This document shows, piece by piece, positions 1-7,713 of a stretch of DNA of 33,280 nucleotides. The notes under the pieces were generated by a model, which was not told where the DNA came from, did not search any database, and saw nothing but the letters and a program-made list of their open reading frames with translations. The first letter of the stretch is position 1, and each line of letters opens with the position of its first letter. The position numbers were made by a program, and so were the translations under genes. Origin of the DNA: an uncultured Porphyromonadaceae bacterium (GTDB taxonomy: Bacteria > Bacteroidota > Bacteroidia > Bacteroidales > Muribaculaceae); contig CAMWQE010000005.1 in the NCBI GenBank assembly GCA_947176335.1, forward strand, positions 1 to 33,280, read 5' to 3'.

Positions 1-107
1 TTGCCCCCCCCCCCCCCCGGTTTCTCGGCGCGGCCCCCCCCCCCCCCGGCCCCGGGGCCGGCCGGGCGGCTCGCCCGAAGGGGGAGGGGGAGTTTGCTGC
101 TGTTCCA

Positions 108-170
108 CGGGTTGCGGTCGCTAACGCTCCCTTAACACCACGGCTACTATCTGCGTGCACTCTCCGGCGC
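108..170 (+). repeat. Dispersed repeat B, left copy
   Basis: cgggttgcggtcgct...cttaacaccacggctactatctgcgtgcactctccggcgc resembles 2091-2150 with a short indel. Confidence 0.75.
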
Positions 171-200
171 ACGTCCAAAATATGCAGACGCTTAGCGCGG

Positions 201-252
201 GAGCGACTCTGTGTATAGCTCCTGGCGACCGTCAGGGAGCCTGGGGGATGAG
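201..252 (+). repeat. Dispersed repeat A, left copy
   Basis: gagcgactctgtgtatagctcctggcgaccgtcagggagcctgggggatgag matches 1978-2029 with about 2 mismatches over 52 bp. Confidence 0.85.
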
Positions 253-262
253 TTTGCGGTCG

Positions 263-343
263 ATTCCTTTGGATTTTATCGGATATAGCGGCATTATTCC
301 TTTGGATTTTGTCTAAATTTTGCGGTTTATTCCTTTGGATTTC
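263..343 (+). repeat. Three direct repeats of ATTCCTTTGGATTT at 33-bp spacing
   Basis: attcctttggatttt at 263-277 and 296-310, attcctttggatttc at 329-343; start-to-start distance is 33 bp both times. The palindrome tttggaatccaaa follows at 362-374. Confidence 0.8.
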
Positions 344-388
344 TCTAAATCATTGATTATCTTTGGAATCCAAAATAACCACCAAATC

Positions 389-1801
389 ATGGCATATCTT
401 GTAAGAAACATAGATGCCGAACTCCTGAAATGGAAAGAATCGCCGCGTCGTAAGCCTCTTATTGTGCGTGGTGCCAGGCAGGTCGGCAAGTCCTGGGCTA
501 TAAGGCACCTGGGAGAGACGTTCAGGCACTATCTTGAAATCAACCTTGAAGAGGAAAAGGATCTGTGCAGACTTTTTGAAGAAATCCCGGATGTGAGGGA
601 ACTCAGCCAGCGCCTTGGGATAGTGCATAATGTGCAGGTAATACCGGGGGAGACTCTATTGTTCATAGACGAGATCCAGAATTGTCCGGCAGCATTGAAG
701 AGCCTGTGGTTTTTCAAGGAGAATTACCCGGAACTGCATGTCGTGGCTGCAGGGTCGCTTTTGGAGTTCGCATTGAATGAGATGCCTTCATATGGTGTCG
801 GGCGTGTCAGGTCAGTGTTCATGTATCCGATGTCGTTCAAGGAGTTCCTTATGGCACGCGGTAAAGATATGTGGATAGAGGAAATTGCAGCTGCAGATTG
901 GACTCATCCTATGGAGGAAAGTCTTCATTCACGTCTTGTCTCGGAATTTCGGTCATTTTTGATGGTAGGAGGTATGCCTGCCAGTGTGTCCGCCTGGGTT
1001 GATACTCAGGATTACTCTGCCTGTCAGGACGAACAGAACGACATCCAGCAAAGCTATTATGATGATTTCGCTAAGTATGCCAAAAAAGTTGACCCGCAGC
1101 TTCTCCGCAATACATTGTCGGCAGTAGTACGGCAGTCGGGTCAGAAGTTTGTATATAGTAGAGTGGAAGGAGGCTACAAGGCTGAAGAAGTCAAGGAGGC
1201 ACTGAGACTTCTCCGCGATGCCGGGATAATCATTCCGGTGCAGATGTCCGCGGCAAACGGTCTTCCCTTGGGAGCGCAGGTCAATCCCAAGTTCACCAGA
1301 TATGATTATCTTGACACCGGTCTGCTGCTTCGGGTGTTGGCAATGAACTATGATGATGACAGGGAGTTGACTCGGCTCATACTTGCCGGAAACGCACCTG
1401 ATCTTGTAAACAAAGGCATAGTGGCGGAACTGACGGTCGGGTTGGAACTTATAAAATCCTCTAATCCGCAGAGCAAATATGATCTGTTTTATTGGGAGAA
1501 TCTGGAGCGGAACGCCACGTCAGAAATTGAATATGTCATAGCCAAGAACGCAAGATGTCTGCCTATTGAGGTTAAAGCGGGAATATCTGGAAAGATGAAG
1601 AGCTTAAGGCTTTTCATGAATAGAAAAGGGCTTACATCCGGCATACGCAGTTCGTTGGAAAATTTTGGACTTCTGGAGGTATCAGACACTGATGATAAAG
1701 GACAAACAATCAGGCGCGCCATAGGCATCTTGCCGCTTTATGCTATATGGAGACTATCGGAACTTCCGCTTCCCGGACAGATTCGGGAGGGGGCTATGTG
1801 A
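389..1801 (+). CDS. AAA family ATPase with DUF4143-type C-terminus
   Basis: Walker A GARQVGKS and Walker B-like TLLFIDEIQN; MAYLVRNIDAELLKWKESPRRKPLIVRGARQVGKS is typical of this family. The ORF track starts at 320, but ATG389 is in frame and gives the family-typical N-terminus. Confidence 0.88.
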   Translation: MAYLVRNIDAELLKWKESPRRKPLIVRGARQVGKSWAIRHLGETFRHYLEINLEEEKDLCRLFEEIPDVRELSQRLGIVHNVQVIPGETLLFIDEIQNCPAALKSLWFFKENYPELHVVAAGSLLEFALNEMPSYGVGRVRSVFMYPMSFKEFLMARGKDMWIEEIAAADWTHPMEESLHSRLVSEFRSFLMVGGMPASVSAWVDTQDYSACQDEQNDIQQSYYDDFAKYAKKVDPQLLRNTLSAVVRQSGQKFVYSRVEGGYKAEEVKEALRLLRDAGIIIPVQMSAANGLPLGAQVNPKFTRYDYLDTGLLLRVLAMNYDDDRELTRLILAGNAPDLVNKGIVAELTVGLELIKSSNPQSKYDLFYWENLERNATSEIEYVIAKNARCLPIEVKAGISGKMKSLRLFMNRKGLTSGIRSSLENFGLLEVSDTDDKGQTIRRAIGILPLYAIWRLSELPLPGQIREGAM

Positions 1802-1812
1802 GAATGGTAGTA

Positions 1813-2067
1813 CGGCATCGCCTTTCCAAGGCTCACTTTATTGTCTCCGCCTTTCCGTCCCACAGGCTGCGCGCAAAGCGCTTGCCAGGGGTTACACACA
1901 GAATCGCGCGTCCCGCGCTTAATATAGCCTGCGGGAAATAGAACGCAATGTATAGATCTTCATAGTGAGCTCCGCAGGAGCGACTCTGTGTATAGCCCCA
2001 GGCGACCGTCAGGGAGCCTGGGGGATGAGGAACACCGAAAAAAATGAGCCTTGGAAAGGCGATGCCG
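1813..2067. repeat. About 255-bp imperfect inverted repeat, possible palindromic intergenic element
   Basis: Outer arms cggcatcgcctttccaaggctca (1813-1835) and its exact reverse complement (2045-2067). Imperfect inner arms near 1859-1906 (cccacaggct...gccaggggttacacacagaatcgc) and 1980-2025 (gcgactctgtgtatagccccaggc...agcctggggga). Confidence 0.8.
1978..2029 (+). repeat. Dispersed repeat A, right copy
   Basis: Matches 201-252 with about 2 mismatches over 52 bp. Confidence 0.85.
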
Positions 2068-2090
2068 TGCGGAGGATGTGGAGATTCCCG

Positions 2091-2150
2091 CGGGTTGCGG
2101 TTGCTGGTACTCTCTTAACGCAACTACTATCTGCGTGCGCTCTCCGGCGC
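2091..2150 (+). repeat. Dispersed repeat B, right copy
   Basis: cgggttgcggttgct...cttaacgcaactactatctgcgtgcgctctccggcgc resembles 108-170. Confidence 0.75.
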
Positions 2151-2163
2151 GGGGGATAGGGAT

Positions 2164-4731
2164 TCAGGCGGGGATTTCTACGATTGTGTCGAAGTCGTGG
2201 ATTGTGGCGTCCTCCTGGATGCTTCCAATCTTATAGCCGTCGCCTGTTGTCTCACAGAAAAGGTATTGCCGTCCGTTATGGTCTTTCACGACATGGGCGA
2301 GCGTGTCTGCGGGGAGGTAAGTTGCCCAATGGGGATTGAATTCGATTCCGATTGCGGCGTGTGCAATTTTTTTTGAAATCATTATGAGCACGTTATAACC
2401 GAGCTCATGGAACAGCGCCGCCGTGAGCGCGGACTTGCAGTCGCAGTCCCCCTCTTTGTCAAACAGCACCTCATCCGGGAAGCGCATATATTCTTTGGCG
2501 AAGTCTATGCCGGCGGATTCCTCATCAACCTTGTAGGCGATGTTTGGCGCCTGGCAAAAGTCGAGGGCGAACTGCACGAGGTCTATTTCCGGAAGTCCCG
2601 CCATGCTTATTTCAGTGCGGATGTATTTTGCGAGTTCCCGTATTTTTGCCGTCCTGTCCTGATTGGAGAGGAGGAAATTGAACATCTGGCGAATGTTTTC
2701 GTCATAGGTGCGGTTGTCTCTGCCATAATTGCGGAACGGATTGTGGAGTCTGAGGTCATTTATCTCGCTCCGGCTGAATTCAATTGTATATGTGCCGTCA
2801 AGCCTACTGCCTCTCAGCGAGTCAAGCGTCCATTGATAGAGGCAAGTAACGGCATCCTCGTCTTCGGCAATGGGGCTCACCGGCAATTCTATCCGCTCAT
2901 CGAAATCAGAGAGCCGCATCCCTGCCATCGCTCCTCCGAGGCGCAGACCGTCGCCGGTGGTTTCGCAGAATATGAATCGGATGCCGTTGTGCATAAAGGT
3001 AGCCTCATCGACACTCCTGCCGAATATCATGCCACCGTCAATCCACTCCTCGTCTGCTTCAACTGCAATGGCGGCATGGTTTATGTTCCTTGAATAGAGG
3101 AACATTGTCCTGCGCGCCATGAAGTGGAAAAGCGCGGCGGCAAGGAGCGCCTTGCTGTTTGCATCGGCTTCTTTGTCAAACAGCACTTCGTCCGGGAAGC
3201 GGATGTAGCTTTCGAGGCGGTTAATCGCTTTGCTGTTTATGTTGGGTCGGAACGCAATGTTAGGTTCCTGCACGAAATCGAGGGTAAACTGTAAGGTCTC
3301 CGCATCGGTCAGCCCGTTTTCCGTAGCTATCGCAGTTATTCTTTTAGCAAGGTAGCGGCAGTGGGCTGACACGGATGCATGCTCATTCATGTACTGGAAC
3401 ATCCATGTTACCAACGCGCGCAGGGATTTGTCGTTGCGCTGGTTGAAAAACGGGTTGATGTGGCGCAGGTCAGCTATGTACTGCGAATCAAAATAGAGGG
3501 TTACATCGCCTTTGACCCCTGATTTCGTGGGTGCATCAAGGGTCCAGATGTAATTGACAGGTATTTCCCCCTCCGGGTTCAGGATCCCGGCTGTATGCGG
3601 CGCCTCATCCTCCTCTTCGGCAGAATTGAATGCATCTTCGATTTTCCAACGGAGATTGCTGTGGCGTAGCGCCATGTTGGTGCTTACGCCGAAGGCGGCT
3701 GCAACGGCAACGGGGACAAAGTCAAGATTATAGAATGAGCCGTAGATGCCGGAGAAGCTCAGTATCACGGAGGAGGCAAGCAGGACGAGCAGGTCATAGT
3801 TGCGCTGCCCGAGCGACTTGTTGAAAAGGTCGATTCGCGGCTGAATTGTGTTTGATCGCTCGATGCATTCAATTTTTATCGCCCTGACCAGTGCCCATAT
3901 CCCGAAGAAGAGGGCGCAGTAAAGTATGTCTTCCTTGATATTAAGCCCAATCATAGTTTTGTCAAGGATTTTTACCCGGACAATATAAATGAGCAGGTAG
4001 ACAATGATATATATTATCGCCGAAAGGAGCGCAGTGTCTTTCCAGCTGTAAGCGGGGCTGTTGTAGTACTCCTTGTAGTCACGGTGGTTCATCCGTGAAT
4101 ATATTGCTGCAAATGCCGCCGCCCTCGCTTCCGGTGGCATAAGGTCACGGCGTGAGTTATGGAATCCAGTAAAGGTGCAGACGCCCAAGGGCATTTTCGC
4201 GGCTTTAAGTTTTTTTCGCCTGTTGCCTTTACCGGAGTCTTGTGAATTCCAGGTGTCCGGCAGTCCGGTGTAAACATTGAGCGTGCATTTCATCCAAAGG
4301 TTGCGCCATGTGCGCTTGCCGTAGATTGTTGGCATGCCGGGATTGGAAGGCTGCGCCGTGTATCCTACATATTCCGGATGCCTATTCCCGATTTTCTTAT
4401 ATATGTAGCCTTCAGGAGTGATAAAGCCGCAGGTCTTATACTCGGAGCGTCCGCTATCGTTGTCAATGTTCTCTGTCTGCAATTCGACATTTGCATTTTC
4501 GCTGTTGTCAGGAATGATTACCCTGCCGAGTGCCGGTCCCAGCCGTGCTCCGACAAGATGCACTTCGGGTGCTTCCGCCGTATCGTTGCAGTCCATAAAC
4601 CCTATTTTAACCAAAGCTCCTTTGCGCAGACGGCATCTAATCCACACCTTGGTTTTGAAGAGGCGGATGAAACTGAGTGCCACTCCCAGAATGAGGATAA
4701 CTGCGACTATGTAATTCAGCATTTCTGTCAT
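2164..4731 (-). CDS. Membrane-anchored protein with two tandem transglutaminase-like domains
   Basis: N-terminal TM segment and further hydrophobic segments, then two aligned repeats each with RFPDEVLFDKE..., a (N/A)HAAI histidine motif and FCETTGDG. The second carries GDCDCKSALTAALF. Confidence 0.7.
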   Translation of the reverse strand: MTEMLNYIVAVILILGVALSFIRLFKTKVWIRCRLRKGALVKIGFMDCNDTAEAPEVHLVGARLGPALGRVIIPDNSENANVELQTENIDNDSGRSEYKTCGFITPEGYIYKKIGNRHPEYVGYTAQPSNPGMPTIYGKRTWRNLWMKCTLNVYTGLPDTWNSQDSGKGNRRKKLKAAKMPLGVCTFTGFHNSRRDLMPPEARAAAFAAIYSRMNHRDYKEYYNSPAYSWKDTALLSAIIYIIVYLLIYIVRVKILDKTMIGLNIKEDILYCALFFGIWALVRAIKIECIERSNTIQPRIDLFNKSLGQRNYDLLVLLASSVILSFSGIYGSFYNLDFVPVAVAAAFGVSTNMALRHSNLRWKIEDAFNSAEEEDEAPHTAGILNPEGEIPVNYIWTLDAPTKSGVKGDVTLYFDSQYIADLRHINPFFNQRNDKSLRALVTWMFQYMNEHASVSAHCRYLAKRITAIATENGLTDAETLQFTLDFVQEPNIAFRPNINSKAINRLESYIRFPDEVLFDKEADANSKALLAAALFHFMARRTMFLYSRNINHAAIAVEADEEWIDGGMIFGRSVDEATFMHNGIRFIFCETTGDGLRLGGAMAGMRLSDFDERIELPVSPIAEDEDAVTCLYQWTLDSLRGSRLDGTYTIEFSRSEINDLRLHNPFRNYGRDNRTYDENIRQMFNFLLSNQDRTAKIRELAKYIRTEISMAGLPEIDLVQFALDFCQAPNIAYKVDEESAGIDFAKEYMRFPDEVLFDKEGDCDCKSALTAALFHELGYNVLIMISKKIAHAAIGIEFNPHWATYLPADTLAHVVKDHNGRQYLFCETTGDGYKIGSIQEDATIHDFDTIVEIPA

Positions 4732-4734
4732 AGG

Positions 4735-7707
4735 TCAATCATTTTGGTTCAGACACTCCCGGTAGATTTTCTTATCGCTGTATGCTTTGGCAAACTGCTC
4801 GGAGTCGAAAAGGCGGAACCATTCTGTCGACGAGTCTTCAAGGCAGAGCGCCCACAGCAGCAGGGATGAGGGGCGGGGAGAATAGGCGGAGCTTTCCATA
4901 ATAGTGTTGGAGGAACCGCTGCTGTCACCATTGCTTCTGTCACGCTCCATCCGTGCCTTCTCGGCAAGTTCCGCGGAGAAAACCTGGCGTATGCGCATCT
5001 TCTCGTCGAAATCTTCAGTCGGCAGGATGCGGTTGAGGTTCAGCTGCTCGAAGCAGCGCCAGCGGGTGATGAAAATATATTTGCTGTAGACCGGATTGAA
5101 CTTGTCAACCTGGGTTTTCTTATATGAGGTGGAGATGTAGGGGAGGATAAATTGCTCCGCACGGGAATCATTCAGCTTTATGTCCGCATACTCCCGGTCG
5201 GCTGAGGAGGTTATTTCTCCGTTTGTCACCGCAAAATCAACTGCGCAACGCATGATGCCGACACGGTCCGGAGATATCCGGCAATAATGGGTGAGTTTTT
5301 CACCTACAGTGTCATTTTCACGTGGCAGTATCGCCTCGGCAACCGCAGCCTGAAGTTGCTTATAAAATTCTGCATGGCGCATTTCCCAAAGTTTCTCCAA
5401 TTCCTCTTCCTGCTGCTCTTTAGACAGAAGGGTCTCTACACCGTTGTCATCGATATGGCGGATGACCGATTCCGTGAGCGCCACATCGCGGAACAACTCC
5501 CCGACCATGTTTTTGTGCTGGTTCATGAAAATGAAATACTCCGGTTTGCCTATCTCTTTGAACGGGTAGCGGATGTAGTTTATTCTCACCTCGGTATCAT
5601 CAGCCTCGCTTTCAGGCAGTAGAGTGTCAAGTCCGAACTGTCCGGCAATCAGGGGTTGGTTGAACATGGATTGAGGGAAGAGCGGTTTGAGCTTATGTTC
5701 CATTTTAAGCCCGTTGCCGAGCTCCTTGCGAATCTTGTCACAGCGCCGTATGTATTTTTCGGCGAGAGCCGTCATTTTGTCATAGAACGAATTGATTTCC
5801 AGCTCGATACGGTTAGCCACACGCGCGAAAGCATCATGGAGGAATATTGCATGGAGACGCCTTATCGCCCTCTTCTTAACCCTCATGTACCGTAAATAAG
5901 AGATGAATTGCACTATTGCCGGGAGAATGAAAAACGCTGCAGCCCACCAGTAGCGGTTGGCATATACATCGCCAAGGTCAATCACATACTGAGGAATGGA
6001 GCATAGCACGGGTATGATGGCGATAGCTCCCACTATGCCGAGGAGAATACTGCGGCAGATGCAACTCAGGAATGTGGATTCACGGCTGAGAATGCCGTTG
6101 AGGTCTTTTACCGCCTGTTTTTTTATTTCATTCTGCGCCGTGTCGCCCGATTTGCCTGCCTGGTCCTCAATATATGCGTCATGGTAGTCCATGAAATCAT
6201 TGGACATTGCGCGGGGCACATGGTTCTCCTCTATATTGCGCCAGAAAACGGATTTGAGTGTCGGGCGGATGCGTTTGCGCCTCTCGCCGAGGGATTCCTG
6301 CATTTCTTTCAGCAGTGCCGTCATTGCCGGAATACCTCCGTCTGATGAGCTGAGGTGCCCTAATGTCTCACGAATCCGTTCAAAAAGGCGCCTTGACGCA
6401 TCAGAGAAAGCCCGCCGGCTCTCTGTCGCCACTGTGTCAAGGGCATTTTTAGTATTACGTTCAATAGTGTTGGTTATCCGGCGCATCAGGTTGGTCGAGT
6501 AGTAGCGCAGGAAGCCATTGTAGTAGTAACGCTTAAGATTACGTGCCAAAAAGTTCCTTATGGGGTGGGGATTCGGCTCATCCGGCTGCTCGTCGACCTC
6601 CAGACGGCTCAAAGACTCATAGCGGAAGAAAGAGTCAGGCAGATATTCCTCATCGGCGATAAGGTGAAGCGGCAGGTTGAAAAGTTTATTGTCGCCGTCG
6701 TGCTTAATAGCCTTGATAAAGTCCGCCGCCATGCGGTAGCATGTCTTTTCATCCTCATAGCGGGTGTCGAAATGCACCGATGTGGCACCCATAGAAAAGT
6801 AAAAAACATCTGCCGAGGAGGTTCCGCTCAGAAGCGGATGTGAATCGTTGCATGCCAGATACAGGTGGACCAGGCATTGCATCAGGTATTCGGCGATAGC
6901 TTTGTCGGACAGGAGCGGGTAAACGCATTCCGTGCGGTTAGGCACATCCTGATAGAACATCATATGGTCATAGCCGCGCAAGTCGTTGACATGATGCTGC
7001 ACATCAATTTCGCGGAGGGTGCGCAACATGCTTTTCCGCTCCGCAACATGGCGTGTATTAAGGTCGCTCGGTATGTACAGCATGCCGATCACCTCCATGC
7101 CCTGATGGATATGGTGCGGGAGCATGCGTCCTTTCTCTTTTTGAAGGAGTCCTGCTATAGCCGGAAAAACCAGTCGGGTGAATTTTTCGCTTAGGTCACC
7201 CAGCACAACAATGTTTATTTTTATGTCGGCATGAGCGTTACTTTGTCTCAGCATACGGATGAACTGCTGTCCTTGTGCAACAAGGTCGCTCTGGAAGGCA
7301 TAAAACTTCTGCGCTGTGGAGCGCGCATCATTTTCCGATTCGCCGTATGCCGGGAAATCAAGCTTATAGGCGGATGCATCGATTACACTGTAATGCCAGT
7401 AGCATCCGTCAATACGGGCATTACGATCTGCTTCAACGCGGTCGTGACGGTCAATCTCCTCTCTGATATTTTCCGGTGTGTGAGGCTGATTGCCGTTTTC
7501 GCTACGCATTGCGGCATGGGTCTCCTGCTCGACATAAGCCTGATTTGCATCCGGCTTGTCCTGCGGACCAGTCTGATCGGTGGCGCGTGAGGACAAGCAA
7601 GCGGATCCAGTCCCCATGCTTACATGGTCAATCTGCCCGAGGAGACGCTGAAATTCATCTCTCCGGGGTGATTTTTCCCTCACATCGATAATCCAGAGCG
7701 GGAGCAT
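4735..7707 (-). CDS. Uncharacterised membrane protein encoded next to the tubulin-like protein; possible degenerate tubulin-like fold
   Basis: 990 aa ORF, 6 bp after the tubulin-like gene and 3 bp before the transglutaminase-like gene. Paired hydrophobic segments (ILLGIVGAIAIIPVLCSIPQYVIDL ... WWAAAFFILPAIVQFISYL). Confidence 0.8.
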   Translation of the reverse strand: MLPLWIIDVREKSPRRDEFQRLLGQIDHVSMGTGSACLSSRATDQTGPQDKPDANQAYVEQETHAAMRSENGNQPHTPENIREEIDRHDRVEADRNARIDGCYWHYSVIDASAYKLDFPAYGESENDARSTAQKFYAFQSDLVAQGQQFIRMLRQSNAHADIKINIVVLGDLSEKFTRLVFPAIAGLLQKEKGRMLPHHIHQGMEVIGMLYIPSDLNTRHVAERKSMLRTLREIDVQHHVNDLRGYDHMMFYQDVPNRTECVYPLLSDKAIAEYLMQCLVHLYLACNDSHPLLSGTSSADVFYFSMGATSVHFDTRYEDEKTCYRMAADFIKAIKHDGDNKLFNLPLHLIADEEYLPDSFFRYESLSRLEVDEQPDEPNPHPIRNFLARNLKRYYYNGFLRYYSTNLMRRITNTIERNTKNALDTVATESRRAFSDASRRLFERIRETLGHLSSSDGGIPAMTALLKEMQESLGERRKRIRPTLKSVFWRNIEENHVPRAMSNDFMDYHDAYIEDQAGKSGDTAQNEIKKQAVKDLNGILSRESTFLSCICRSILLGIVGAIAIIPVLCSIPQYVIDLGDVYANRYWWAAAFFILPAIVQFISYLRYMRVKKRAIRRLHAIFLHDAFARVANRIELEINSFYDKMTALAEKYIRRCDKIRKELGNGLKMEHKLKPLFPQSMFNQPLIAGQFGLDTLLPESEADDTEVRINYIRYPFKEIGKPEYFIFMNQHKNMVGELFRDVALTESVIRHIDDNGVETLLSKEQQEEELEKLWEMRHAEFYKQLQAAVAEAILPRENDTVGEKLTHYCRISPDRVGIMRCAVDFAVTNGEITSSADREYADIKLNDSRAEQFILPYISTSYKKTQVDKFNPVYSKYIFITRWRCFEQLNLNRILPTEDFDEKMRIRQVFSAELAEKARMERDRSNGDSSGSSNTIMESSAYSPRPSSLLLWALCLEDSSTEWFRLFDSEQFAKAYSDKKIYRECLNQND

Positions 7708-7713
7708 GGACTG

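Noticed and set aside
256-343. 33-bp repeats as a CRISPR array
   Set aside because: Conserved cores are only about 14 bp, spacers are too short and partly similar, and there are no cas genes in the window.
1740-2236. Several 60-64 aa plus-strand ORFs after the ATPase gene
   Set aside because: They overlap each other in different frames and lie over the inverted and dispersed repeats; best explained as non-coding repeat sequence.
2407-3093. 228-aa plus-strand ORF
   Set aside because: Fully antisense to the transglutaminase-like CDS, which has recognisable domains; no recognisable motif in the plus-strand product.
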